Position numbers and translations under genes: made by a program. Positions 40,855 through 49,265 of a stretch of 64,000 nucleotides of DNA are shown here, piece by piece. Under the pieces are notes generated by a model. That model ran no database searches, was not told where the DNA came from, and saw only the letters and a program-made list of their open reading frames with translations. Origin of the DNA: Tranquillimonas sp964472855. Its GTDB lineage: Bacteria > Pseudomonadota > Alphaproteobacteria > Rhodobacterales > Rhodobacteraceae. Where the stretch lies: assembly GCA_964472855.1 (NCBI GenBank), contig CAYYMJ010000003.1, forward strand, positions 33,836-97,835, read 5' to 3'. Within the stretch, counting starts at the first letter, position 1, and every line of letters starts with the position of its first letter.

Positions 40855-41419
40855 TCTTACCCTGACCGCCGCCCCGCTGCTGGGCGGATACCAGCGCAGC
40901 TTTGGCGCCACCGACCTGCGCGAGGCAACGGATCTGGCCATCGTGTCGCTGGCCGTGCCGCAAGGAGACGAGGCACGTTGCGCCACGGCGCTCGACACCG
41001 CCTATGGCTGCGCGATCCCGGACAGCGGCCGCTATGTTCTGTCGAACGACGGGCAGACCCGGGTCATCCGCACCGCACCCGACCAGTTGTTCGTGCTGTT
41101 CCCGCACGCGGCGCCGGATGCCCGCGCCGTGGTGGCCACGGCCACGGGCGATGCCTTCTGGTCCACCGACCAGACCGACAACTGGTGCGCGCTGGAACTG
41201 TCGGGCCCGCAGGCGCGCGCGGCTCTGGCGCGCATCTGCATGCTGAACCTGCACCCGCAGGCCTTTGGCCCCGATCACGCGGCCCGCACAGTGATGGAGC
41301 ATATGGGCGCCATGATCCTGCGCAGCGGCGACGATGCCTTCCTGCTGCTCAGCGCCCGGTCGTCGGCCAAAAGCTTTCTGCACGCCGTCGAAACCTCGGT
41401 TACCAACGTCTCGGACTAG
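40847..41419 (+). CDS. mgdD: N-methylglutamate dehydrogenase subunit D (sarcosine oxidase gamma-like)
   Basis: This 190-residue protein corresponds to the gamma subunit of sarcosine oxidase-type complexes, with a GcvT-like half fold: RVIRTAPDQLFVLFP, WCALELSGPQARAALAR, MGAMILRSGDDAFLLL. It probably stabilises the complex. A GTG at 40847, with GGAG 11 bp before it, overlaps the mgdC stop by 8 bp. Terminated by a strong hairpin 25 bp after the stop. The usual followers purU, folD and fhs are not present here. Confidence 0.8.
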   Translation: MADLTLTAAPLLGGYQRSFGATDLREATDLAIVSLAVPQGDEARCATALDTAYGCAIPDSGRYVLSNDGQTRVIRTAPDQLFVLFPHAAPDARAVVATATGDAFWSTDQTDNWCALELSGPQARAALARICMLNLHPQAFGPDHAARTVMEHMGAMILRSGDDAFLLLSARSSAKSFLHAVETSVTNVSD

Positions 41420-41443
41420 GCCGGGCACCGCCGCAAAACGAAC

Positions 41444-41475
41444 GGGGCGCCGCATCGACTGCGGCGCCCCTTTTT
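41444..41475 (+). terminator. Terminator between convergent mgdD and tauC-like genes
   Basis: GGGGCGCCGCA-TCGAC-TGCGGCGCCCC is a perfect 11-bp stem followed by TTTTT. It ends the mgd operon; the opposite strand lacks a good T-run, so the facing transporter operon may use another end. Confidence 0.92.
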
Positions 41476-41513
41476 GTCTTGGGCCGGGCCATAGCGCCGA
41501 GAAAGGGCCGGCG

Positions 41514-43442
41514 TCAGCCCTTGCCGCGCCAGGGGATGGTCTTGTGGATCACCCAGCGCATCATCAAATCAAAGCACAGGCCCAGAACGCCCATGATCAG
41601 GATGGTCACCCAGATCAGTTCGTAATCCGACACGGTCCGGGCGATATTCTCGATAAAGCCGATCCCGGTGGTGCCGGCCAGCATCTCGGCGGCAACCAGC
41701 GTGCCCCAGCAGACGCCAATGGCAATGCGGATACCCGTCAGGATTTCCGGCATCGCGTTGGGCAGGATGACGTTCCACATGATCTGCCGGTCGCTTGCCC
41801 CCAGCGAATGCGACGCGCGGATCTTGGTTAGCTGCACGCCCGATGCCCCGGTCCGGGCCGAGATGACCATGATCGCAAAGGCCACCATGAACAGCAGGAA
41901 GATCTTGCCGTCGTCCTGAATACCGAAAATGGTCAGGATCAGTGGTGCCCAGGCCAGTGGCGGCACGGGGCGATACAGCTCGATCAGCGGGTCGAAGAAG
42001 GACTTGAAAAAGCGCGACACGCCCATGAACAGCCCCAGCGGCACCCCAAGGAAGATACCCAGCGAAAGCGCCACCAGCACCCGCAGCAGCGAATGCCAGA
42101 TATGGCCATCGAGCATCGGGACATAGCCAAACGAGACCTCGCCCTGCGCAACGGCAAGGATCTTGTCCTTGACGTTCGGCGTGATGGTTCCGTCGTCGCC
42201 GTGGCGGGCGTATTCACCCGGCCAGACATCGGCGATCCAGTCGGGAACGATAAAGGCGACGACGTCGGACACCGGCAGCCATTTCCACCAAAACAGCGTC
42301 ACGCCGCGATAGCCACCGCCGCCGGCAACGTCAGGGTTGGCCAGCCGCAGGAAGGTGGCAACCACGTCCGTCGGTTTGGGCAGCCAGCGGGCCGAGCCCT
42401 GTTCGGTGCACTGGGTCCGCGACTTGACGATGCCGGGGCCCGGGAAGAACAAGGCGTCGACGACCCTCAGCCCGCCCTGGGCGCGGCTGGATGCCTTGTC
42501 GAGCCCGGCGATTGCCGTGTCGACCCCTTCCAGCGCCGCCGCCGGGAAGATGAAACCGTCATCGAGCCGCTTGAAGATCCGCTCGACCGCCTTGACATAG
42601 TCAACGCGCGCCGCCGTGGTCTGTTCGTCCAGCCCGGCATTGGCCGTTGCGTCCTTCATCACGCCGACCCTGGCCTTGATGTCGGCGATCAGGATGTCGT
42701 TTTTCGGGAAATGGTTGCGGATCTTGTTGAAGTCCGATGCGATATCGGCGGCTTCCAGCGAAGATTCGTCAAACAGCATGCCCCGCGCGGTGATCGGCTG
42801 CACCGGGATCTCGGTGTATGTCGTTCCCCAGGCCGGCTGGGCCAGCGCCTCGGCCGTCGGGTTCAGACCATCGGTGCCCGCAGCGAGATGCGCGCTGATG
42901 TCGTCGAGACGCGCGGACATCTCGTCAAGCGACGCCAGCGCCGCCGGATCAAGGTTGGCCGGGTTCGACGAATTGGCGATCAGCGTGCGGATCTGAACGA
43001 CAAGATCGTCCAGCTCCGCCTCTTCCACGGCGGTGAACACGCCCGCCGGAACCGACGATTGCAGCCGGTCAAGCTGGTCCGAGTTCCGCGACGCCAGCAG
43101 CGTTGACTTGTAATAGCGCGACCCGATGGGCAGGGCCGCCTTGATCGGCGAGACAGCCTCTTCCAGCTTGGCGATCTGGCACATCTCGTTGGCGGCATCG
43201 GGAAAATAGGCCCGCCCGGCGCCCCAGGAATAGTAGAACCAGACCAGCATCAGCGCCGACAGGCCGCACACGGCCCAGTACCAGCCGCCCTTGGTGCGCA
43301 CCGGGTCGCCGAAAACCTCGTCCTTGGCCTTCAGCGCCGCCTGGCGCCGGCCAACAACGATGGAATAGATGAATGTGCCGATCAGGATGATGACCAGCGC
43401 GGCCGCGATCATGGCGCGGTTTTCAGAAAGCCACTCAAACAC
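41514..43442 (-). CDS. Taurine/nitrate-type ABC permease with large periplasmic insertion
   Basis: This 642-residue protein has a normal SsuC/TauC permease in its C-terminal 240 residues (HSLLRVLVALSLGIFLGVPL, ELYRPVPPLAWAPLI, IRASHSLGASDRQIMWNVIL as the EAA loop, GVCWGTLVAAEMLAGTTGIG). In front of this are two N-terminal membrane helices (about 9-29, 53-73) and roughly 300 residues of soluble, helix-rich sequence expected in the periplasm (LDDLVVQIRTLIANSSNPAN, LDEQTTAARVDYVKAVERIF). Canonical TauC is about 275 residues. GTG start overlaps the ATPase stop by 8 bp. The substrate may be taurine or another sulfonate or small amine. Confidence 0.82.
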   Translation of the reverse strand: MFEWLSENRAMIAAALVIILIGTFIYSIVVGRRQAALKAKDEVFGDPVRTKGGWYWAVCGLSALMLVWFYYSWGAGRAYFPDAANEMCQIAKLEEAVSPIKAALPIGSRYYKSTLLASRNSDQLDRLQSSVPAGVFTAVEEAELDDLVVQIRTLIANSSNPANLDPAALASLDEMSARLDDISAHLAAGTDGLNPTAEALAQPAWGTTYTEIPVQPITARGMLFDESSLEAADIASDFNKIRNHFPKNDILIADIKARVGVMKDATANAGLDEQTTAARVDYVKAVERIFKRLDDGFIFPAAALEGVDTAIAGLDKASSRAQGGLRVVDALFFPGPGIVKSRTQCTEQGSARWLPKPTDVVATFLRLANPDVAGGGGYRGVTLFWWKWLPVSDVVAFIVPDWIADVWPGEYARHGDDGTITPNVKDKILAVAQGEVSFGYVPMLDGHIWHSLLRVLVALSLGIFLGVPLGLFMGVSRFFKSFFDPLIELYRPVPPLAWAPLILTIFGIQDDGKIFLLFMVAFAIMVISARTGASGVQLTKIRASHSLGASDRQIMWNVILPNAMPEILTGIRIAIGVCWGTLVAAEMLAGTTGIGFIENIARTVSDYELIWVTILIMGVLGLCFDLMMRWVIHKTIPWRGKG

Positions 43443-44232
43443 GACCCATGATCTCCTCTTCCATATTCCAGATCATGGTCAGGATTTCCTCGCGAACTTC
43501 GGAAAAATACGGATCGTGCTTGATCTCTCGCAGCGATTCGCTGAGCCCGCGTTCGGCAAAGGGCAGCCGGTATTCCTTGTGAATGCGGCCCGGACGCGGC
43601 GCCATGACGAACAGCCGTTCGCCCAGCAGCAGCGCCTCTTCGACCGAGTGCGTGATGATCATGATGGTCTTGCCGGTCTCTTTCCAAAGCTCCAGCACCA
43701 GTGATTGCATCTTTTCCCGCGTCAGCGCGTCCAGCGCGCCAAGGGGCTCGTCCATCAAGATGACATCGGGGTCGTTGACCAGGCAGCGGGCCAGGGCCAC
43801 GCGCTGCTGCATCCCGCCCGACAACTGGTAGGTGGGCGTATCGCCGAACCCCTGAAGGCCAACGATATCCAGCCACTTTTCTACCAGTTCGGCAGAAACC
43901 TTCGGGTCGGTCTTTTTCATGCGCAGGCCGAAATCGACATTCTTCGACACCGGCAACCATTCGAACAATGCGCCCTGCTGGAACACCATGCCGCGTTCGA
44001 CGCCGGGTGCGTCGATGACATTGCCGCCCAGCTTGGCCTCGCCATCGGTGGCATTGATGAAGCCGGCGATCAGGTTCAGCAAGGTCGTCTTGCCACAGCC
44101 CGACGGGCCCAGGACAGCCAGAAGCTCGCCCTTTTTCAGGTTGAAGTTGATGTCTTTCAATGCCTCGACCGCTGCGCCGGTCTGAGGGTTGGTGAACGTC
44201 ATGTTCAGATGTTCGCAAACAAGATCTGCCAT
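43435..44232 (-). CDS. Taurine/nitrate-type ABC transporter ATP-binding protein
   Basis: This 265-residue ATPase has Walker A GPSGCGKTT, the Q-loop GMVFQQGALFEWLPV, signature LSGGMQQRVALARCL, Walker B DVILMDEPLGALDA and switch MIITHSVEEALLLGER. It is the TauB/SsuB type. An ATG at 44232 starts the conserved N-terminus LVCEHLNMTFTNPQTG. It lies between the binding-protein gene, from which it is separated by a hairpin, and the permease gene, which it overlaps. Confidence 0.9.
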   Translation of the reverse strand: MADLVCEHLNMTFTNPQTGAAVEALKDINFNLKKGELLAVLGPSGCGKTTLLNLIAGFINATDGEAKLGGNVIDAPGVERGMVFQQGALFEWLPVSKNVDFGLRMKKTDPKVSAELVEKWLDIVGLQGFGDTPTYQLSGGMQQRVALARCLVNDPDVILMDEPLGALDALTREKMQSLVLELWKETGKTIMIITHSVEEALLLGERLFVMAPRPGRIHKEYRLPFAERGLSESLREIKHDPYFSEVREEILTMIWNMEEEIMGRV

Positions 44233-44343
44233 CGCCTGCTTCTTTTCGGGTTGGGGCCGGAGTTGCTGGTTTCGTCGCGCGCCCGGCCTGCCAAAGGCCC
44301 CAAGACCACAAACGGTCAGGCGGCCCACGCCGGGAATGAGTCA

Positions 44344-44369
44344 AGAGCGGGCCCGATCAGGCCCGCTCT
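44344..44369 (-). other. Hairpin between binding-protein and ATPase genes
   Basis: AGAGCGGGCC / GGCCCGCTCT is a perfect 10-bp stem with a 6-base loop, 20 bp after the binding-protein stop, without a clean T-run. Such hairpins commonly raise the amount of binding protein relative to the membrane subunits. Confidence 0.6.
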
Positions 44370-44388
44370 CGTTTCGTACAAACGGCGG

Positions 44389-45357
44389 TTACTCCAGGAA
44401 GGAACCGTCGATGGTTTTCGCGATCTGCGAGCCGTCCGAGTCGCCCTGGAACACCAGGCCAAGCGAGGCAGCGGCCGACGCGGCGACGCCACCGTCGTTG
44501 AAGTAGTTGGCCAGCTGGTCGGCAGCGGTCGGCATGATAAAGGCGTCAACCTGCGCTTTCGCCGCTTCGACGCTCATGCCGGATGCGACTGACAGCATCT
44601 GATATTCGTCAGCGCTGCTACTGAACGCGGCGTTGGCCTCGGCCGTGGCTTCCATGAACGACTTGACCAGTTCGGGGTTTTCGGTCGCGAACTTTTCGGT
44701 CACCGAAACCACGTCGAACGAACCGATACCGGCCGCGACCTTTTCTTCCGACGTCATGATCGGGTTACCGACCTCGGCGCCAGCAGCCGACGAGACACCG
44801 CCGAACAGACAGGCCATGTCGACCGCACCGTCAGCCAGCGACTTGGCGCCATCGGGCGGAGCCTGGTCGACGATGTTCATGGTCGAGATGTCGACGCCAT
44901 AGTGGGTCATGTAGCTGCGGAACGCAAAGTCGGCCATCGTGTTCAGCGGAACGGCAACGGTCTTGCCTTCCAGTTCCGAAGCGTTCGAACCGTCGATGCC
45001 CAGTTCGCTGCGGACAAAGCAGTCGTTGGCTTCGTAAACCACGGCGATGCCGACCATTTTCAGGGGCGCACCCTGCTGAATGGCGGTCACGAACGGGGCG
45101 AGGCCCTGCGAATATGAAATGTCGATGTCGCCGGCCAGCATGGCTTCGGTCATCGCGGTTCCGGTGGTGAAGTCGACCCAGTTCACGTCGACACCCATGG
45201 CGTCGGCATAGGCGCCGGTGGTCTTGGCGATCAGGTTGGGCGTGGCCCATTCCAGAAAGAATGCCACGTTGACTTCATCGGCATGGGCGACAACGGGGCT
45301 TAGGCATGCCATTGCGCCGGCGGTCGCAATTGCCGCCGTCTTAATCATTGATTTCAT
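44389..45357 (-). CDS. Taurine/nitrate-type ABC transporter substrate-binding protein
   Basis: This 322-residue secreted protein has a signal peptide (MKSMIKTAAIATAGAMACLS...AHA) and a TauA/SsuA-type binding fold: NVAFFLEWATPNLIAKTTG, TGTAMTEAMLAGDIDISYS, LEGKTVAVPLNTMADFAFR. It is closer to TauA than to the amine-binding OpuAC type, so taurine or a similar small compound is likely; no taurine-degrading gene lies nearby. GGGAGG is 6 bp before the ATG. Confidence 0.87.
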   Translation of the reverse strand: MKSMIKTAAIATAGAMACLSPVVAHADEVNVAFFLEWATPNLIAKTTGAYADAMGVDVNWVDFTTGTAMTEAMLAGDIDISYSQGLAPFVTAIQQGAPLKMVGIAVVYEANDCFVRSELGIDGSNASELEGKTVAVPLNTMADFAFRSYMTHYGVDISTMNIVDQAPPDGAKSLADGAVDMACLFGGVSSAAGAEVGNPIMTSEEKVAAGIGSFDVVSVTEKFATENPELVKSFMEATAEANAAFSSSADEYQMLSVASGMSVEAAKAQVDAFIMPTAADQLANYFNDGGVAASAAASLGLVFQGDSDGSQIAKTIDGSFLE

Positions 45358-45499
45358 TGATTTCCTCCCAGTGATTCCCGCCCGCAAAACCTCGGGTCGC
45401 AACGACAGACTGGTCGCCGGAACCAAAATTCGAGCGGCTTTGAGCCTTGCAGCGAATCGCATCGTTTGCAAACAAATTCTTCGCATCGCAATATTCCGG

Positions 45500-45514
45500 T
45501 TTCGTATTGCGAAA
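45500..45514. promoter_or_regulatory. IclR-type palindrome upstream of the taurine-type importer
   Basis: TTTCG-TATTG-CGAAA lies 143 bp upstream of the binding-protein start, and a longer inverted pair CGCAATA/TATTGCG overlaps it (45486-45510). It resembles the palindrome at 46605. The neighbouring IclR regulator is the natural candidate to bind both. Confidence 0.45.
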
Positions 45515-45610
45515 CTTTTGGGTGGCCCGATGTTTGCCGATCCCGACGCCAACAAGCCCCCGGGCGCGGGGCCACTCCACAAGGCGGGGCCGCCGGCGGT
45601 CGATTTGGTT

Positions 45611-46414
45611 TTACGATTTTATTTCAACGTGTTGTTCAGGCCTTGTCGCGGGAAAGCCCGGGGCAATGCCGCCGATCTGTTCAGTGACCCGGGCCGCGCT
45701 GGCTTTCAGTTCGTCGGCCCAGCCGTAAAGGTCCTGCATCTGATGCCGGGGATAGACCGACCAGATATTCAGCACTGCCACGGGATCGCCGACATAATTG
45801 AAGACGGGGGCTGCGATGCCCAGGCAATGGTCGAATTCCTCGCGGTCGTTGCGGCCAAATCCGTTTTCGCGGGCAAAGGCCAGCGCGTCCGCGAAATCCG
45901 CGTGATTGTCGATGGTGCGCGACGTGAATCGCTCGAACGTATAGCCGCGCATCTTTGACCGGATCATTTCTTCGGGCAGAAAGGCCAGCAGCGCCTTGCC
46001 CGAGGCCGAGCAGTGGACCAGTTCGCGCCGGCCCGGGCGCCGGACTCCGCCGATCGAATGCGGCGATTCCAGAATCCGCAGATAAATCACTTCCAGCCCG
46101 CTAGGCACGCCAAGCGTGACATTGGCGTCGCAAAGCTCGAACAGCCGGATCATTTCGTCCAGCGCGATGGCCTGAATATCAAAGCCGCTGTAGGCGTTGC
46201 GGACCAGATCGAACACCCGCGGACCCAGCGAATAGGCCCTGTGCTGATCGTCATGGCGCACCATGCGTTCGTCCATCGCAATGGCCAGCAGGCGGTGAAC
46301 CGTGCTTTTGTTCAGGTCGCTCTTGCGAACGATTTCGGTAAAGGTCAGCGGGCGGCGCGCCTCGCTGATCACGGTCAGAACGGTCAGCAGTTTCTGAACA
46401 ATCGAACTTTGCAT
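45611..46414 (-). CDS. IclR-family transcriptional regulator
   Basis: This 267-residue regulator starts with a winged helix (about 5-65: KLLTVLTVISEARRPLTFTE, LNKSTVHRLLAIAMDERMV) and has the IclR ligand domain with VPSGLEVIYLRILESPHS, CSASGKALLAFLPEE and FDHCLGIAAPVFNYVGDPVA. The ATG at 46414 begins the conserved QSSIVQKLL helix; longer readings of the frame upstream are antisense to the next gene. It lies upstream of the taurine-type ABC genes in the same direction and is divergent from the FAD oxidoreductase, so it likely controls both. Confidence 0.9.
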   Translation of the reverse strand: MQSSIVQKLLTVLTVISEARRPLTFTEIVRKSDLNKSTVHRLLAIAMDERMVRHDDQHRAYSLGPRVFDLVRNAYSGFDIQAIALDEMIRLFELCDANVTLGVPSGLEVIYLRILESPHSIGGVRRPGRRELVHCSASGKALLAFLPEEMIRSKMRGYTFERFTSRTIDNHADFADALAFARENGFGRNDREEFDHCLGIAAPVFNYVGDPVAVLNIWSVYPRHQMQDLYGWADELKASAARVTEQIGGIAPGFPATRPEQHVEIKS

Positions 46415-46604
46415 GGCCCGGGCCGCCCCCAAGGCGCCGGTCCGCCGGCGAGCGCGGCCGGGATTGTCCCAACCAGGTTGCAATATGAAACAATTTTCCA
46501 GAAATCCAAAACCATTTGCGGCAGAGCGTCGCGCCGCGCCCTGAACCGCCGCCAAATCGGCTTGGCCGGTATCAGTTGACCGAACCGAAGCCGGATAATA
46601 GTTT

Positions 46605-46617
46605 TTCCGTTGCGGAA
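46605..46617. promoter_or_regulatory. Palindrome TTCCG-TTG-CGGAA in the IclR / FAD oxidoreductase intergenic region
   Basis: This perfect palindrome lies 35 bp upstream of the FAD oxidoreductase start, where a repressor would block a promoter. IclR proteins often bind GGAA/TTCC-type palindromes. Confidence 0.5.
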
Positions 46618-46652
46618 TGTCGGTTTCATAATTCAAAACCGTGAGGCGGATC

Positions 46653-47969
46653 ATGACATCTTCAGCCGTCAGGGATGAAATCCACTGGGCCTTTACAGCG
46701 CCGGACGCGCCACCCAGCCAGCGGCTGGACGGGCGGGTCAAGGCCGACGTTCTGGTGGTGGGTGCCGGGCTGACGGGGTGCCGCACCGCCCTTGGCCTGG
46801 CCGACGCCGGCACCTCGGTGGCGCTGATCGATGGCCGCGACATCGGCTGGGGTGCCTCGGGGCGCAGCGGCGGCCAGTGCAACCCGATCTGGCGCCAGAC
46901 CCCGGACCAGTTGGTCGCCATGCTGGGGGCGACCCACGGCGAGACGCTGGTAAACACCACGCTGACCGCCGCCGACGACCTGTTCGCCGACATCGCGACG
47001 TTCAAGGTCGATTGCGACCCGGTGCAAAGCGGCTGGATACAGGCCGCCCACACGCAAAAGGCCAGCCGGAAAATGGCCGGCCTTGGCCGCGCCTGGGCCG
47101 CGGCGGGCGCCGATATTGTCGAACTCGACGGCGCCGCTGTCCGGGCCGCCACCGGATCGCCGGCTTACGGGTTTGCCCTGCGCCACGCTGCCGGCGGCAA
47201 CGTTCAGCCGCTGTCGCTGACGCGCGGCTATGCCCGCGCGGCGGCGGCCCGCGGGGCGCAGCTGTTCGACAATTCGCCCATCACACGGCTGAAACGGGTT
47301 GACGGAAGGTGGCGCGCGCAGTCCGAAAATGGCGAGGTGGTGGCCGAAAATGTCGTGCTGGCCACCAACGCCTATACCGACGGCCTGTGGCCCGGGCTTG
47401 CGCAGACCTTTCACCCGCTGGTCAGCATCGTGGTTGCCACCGCGCCGCTGTCGCGCGCGCAGCAGACCGAGATCCTGCCCGGCCGTGTCACCATCTCGGA
47501 TTCGCGGCTGGCCATCTATTTCGCCCGTTACGACCGCGACGGCCGGCTGATCTTCGGTTGTGTCGGCAGCAGCGAAAATGTCGACAGCCTGGGCGGTTAT
47601 GGACGCATCCGCCGGGGGCTGAAAACCGTGTTTCCGCAGATCGGCGGCATCGCTGCGCAGCGCAAGTGGGGCGGCCGGATCGCGGTGACGCCCGAGATGA
47701 TGCCGCACATGCACGAACCGGCGCCGGGGGTCCTGGCCGGGCTGGGTTACAGCGGACGCGGCATCGCCATGACCTCGGTCATGGGGCGGGCGCTGGCCGC
47801 GCGGGTGCTGGGTGCGCCGCCAGCCGCGTTGCCGTTTCCCCTGTTACCGGTCACGCCGCTGCCGCTGCATGGCATCACGCGGCGGCTGATCCCGCTGGGC
47901 GCCCCGGCGATGGCGGCCAAGGATGGGCTGGACGTTGTGCTGAACAGGCTGGTCCCGGGCGGGCGGTAA
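46653..47969 (+). CDS. DAO-family FAD-dependent oxidoreductase (PuuB-like)
   Basis: This 438-residue flavoprotein has an FAD Rossmann motif at about 30-47 (ADVLVVGAGLTGCRTALGLA), GRDIGWGASGRSGGQCNPIW and a C-terminal GLGYSGRGIAMTSVMGRALA, the pattern of gamma-glutamylputrescine oxidase-like amine oxidases. It should oxidise a primary or secondary amine. GTGAGGCGG precedes the ATG at 46653. Divergent from an IclR gene and near a taurine-type importer, it may act on the imported compound; the substrate is unknown. Confidence 0.87.
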   Translation: MTSSAVRDEIHWAFTAPDAPPSQRLDGRVKADVLVVGAGLTGCRTALGLADAGTSVALIDGRDIGWGASGRSGGQCNPIWRQTPDQLVAMLGATHGETLVNTTLTAADDLFADIATFKVDCDPVQSGWIQAAHTQKASRKMAGLGRAWAAAGADIVELDGAAVRAATGSPAYGFALRHAAGGNVQPLSLTRGYARAAAARGAQLFDNSPITRLKRVDGRWRAQSENGEVVAENVVLATNAYTDGLWPGLAQTFHPLVSIVVATAPLSRAQQTEILPGRVTISDSRLAIYFARYDRDGRLIFGCVGSSENVDSLGGYGRIRRGLKTVFPQIGGIAAQRKWGGRIAVTPEMMPHMHEPAPGVLAGLGYSGRGIAMTSVMGRALAARVLGAPPAALPFPLLPVTPLPLHGITRRLIPLGAPAMAAKDGLDVVLNRLVPGGR

Positions 47970-48092
47970 GTCGGCGGTCGCCGGCCCGCCTGCGTTTTCA
48001 TCTGCGCCCGTCAGATCGGCCAGTTTCAGCGGCTGGGTCATGCCGGGCAGCGGCCGAGGGCGCGGCTTATCTGATTGGCAACGGGACGGTTC

Positions 48093-49010
48093 ATGGGCAT
48101 GCTATCCAGCATGACGTATGGTGTTTTCATCCATCGGGCAGATTCCAACTATGATGACATCCCTTGGGAACGGTATCAGTTTCCGAGGCAATATCTTTCC
48201 CGCGCCAAACAGTGTGTGGGTGACTGGATTGTCTACCTCGAACCCAGCAAGGTCAGGGACACAAAAGGCTACTTTGCGGTTGCCAAGGTCCAAGAGATCA
48301 TAGCCGACCCGCGAAGCGCCGATATGCATATCGCCGTCATAGAACGCGGGACATATCTACCTTTTGGCGACCCGGTGCCGTTTCGCGATGAAGATGAAGT
48401 CGTCGAGCAAGGCCTGTTGAACGACCACGGAAAGATCTCTGGACGTGCACAGGCCGCGGTGCGGACTCTCGCAGCGGAAGACTTGGGGCGCATCTTGAAG
48501 CGCGGTCTCGTGCAGGATGACGACATTTTGCCCCGTGTTGATCGTAGCGCGCCGAACAGTGGCTTTCACGAAACGCAGGCACCATTCCAACACCTGTCGA
48601 ACCGCGAGCGCATCAACCAATTGACCAACCGCGCTGTGAGGGACCGCAACTTCAGAAAAACCGTGCTCGGCGCCTATGATGAACGATGTGCGATCTCTGG
48701 TCTGCGCCTGATCAACGGCGGCGGGCGTGCGGAAGTTGAGGCTGCTCATATCAGACCGGTCGAATTCAACGGGCCAGATATCGTGAGCAACGGGCTGGCG
48801 TTGTCGGGCACTGCACACTGGATGTTCGACCGCGGGATTGTTGGGCTCGCCGACGATTTGACAATAATTGTCTCTCGGCAAAGCAACGACTTGGATGCCG
48901 TCAAGGCGATGATCAACTCTTCCGGCAAGCTGCTGGCACCGGCACGTGCCGCCAATCGACCGAGGGCCGAGTTCGTCGCTTGGCATCGAGAGAACTGCTT
49001 TAAGTCTTAG
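48093..49010 (+). CDS. HNH endonuclease family protein
   Basis: This protein of about 305 residues ends in an HNH nuclease domain: NFRKTVLGAYDERCAISGLR, then AEVEAAHIRPVEFN (first His), DIVSNGLALSGTAHWMFDRG (Asn and second His). The N-terminal half (GVFIHRADSNYDD, YLSRAKQCVGDWIVYLEPSK) is typical of this group of restriction-type nucleases. Base composition is clearly lower in GC and codon use less biased than in its neighbours. No methyltransferase is adjacent. Starts at 48093, 48099 and 48111 are possible; homologues as I recall them begin close to 48111. Likely acquired DNA next to a tRNA gene. Confidence 0.8.
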   Translation: MGMLSSMTYGVFIHRADSNYDDIPWERYQFPRQYLSRAKQCVGDWIVYLEPSKVRDTKGYFAVAKVQEIIADPRSADMHIAVIERGTYLPFGDPVPFRDEDEVVEQGLLNDHGKISGRAQAAVRTLAAEDLGRILKRGLVQDDDILPRVDRSAPNSGFHETQAPFQHLSNRERINQLTNRAVRDRNFRKTVLGAYDERCAISGLRLINGGGRAEVEAAHIRPVEFNGPDIVSNGLALSGTAHWMFDRGIVGLADDLTIIVSRQSNDLDAVKAMINSSGKLLAPARAANRPRAEFVAWHRENCFKS

Positions 49011-49154
49011 GCAGCCCGTCGCGGCCAATCACCAATGGTGGGCCCGCCGCAGTTCATCCGAAAATCTTGGTGGGTTTGGGTCGGGCGACAGCCGATCAGA
49101 CCGTTGCGAGATACCGATGCGCGGGGCTTCCCACGCGTTTCGTTCCATTGAACG

Positions 49155-49230
49155 TGGTGCCCCCAGAGAGACTCGAACTCCCGACCCCCTGATTACAAAT
49201 CAGGTGCTCTACCAGCTGAGCTATAGGGGC
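49155..49230 (-). tRNA. tRNA-Thr (UGU)
   Basis: The complement folds as a full 76-nt cloverleaf: acceptor stem GCCCCTA/TGGGGGC, D-arm AGCTCAGCTGGTAGAGC, anticodon arm CCTGATTTGTAATCAGG with anticodon TGT (loop TTTGTAA), T-arm GGGAGTTCGAGTCTCTC, and an encoded ACCA end. Confidence 0.97.
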
Positions 49231-49265
49231 ACTGGCGTGGTCAGTATGCCAGCCGATGCGCGTAT

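Noticed and set aside
36370..41419. Classical sarcosine oxidase soxBDAG
   Set aside because: The order and families are the same, but gmaS, mgsABC and the TMA genes nearby make N-methylglutamate dehydrogenase the better call; kept as an alternative in the entries.
48093..49230. Genomic island integrated in tRNA-Thr
   Set aside because: No integrase and no second copy of the tRNA 3' end were seen nearby; the evidence is limited to one gene of lower GC.
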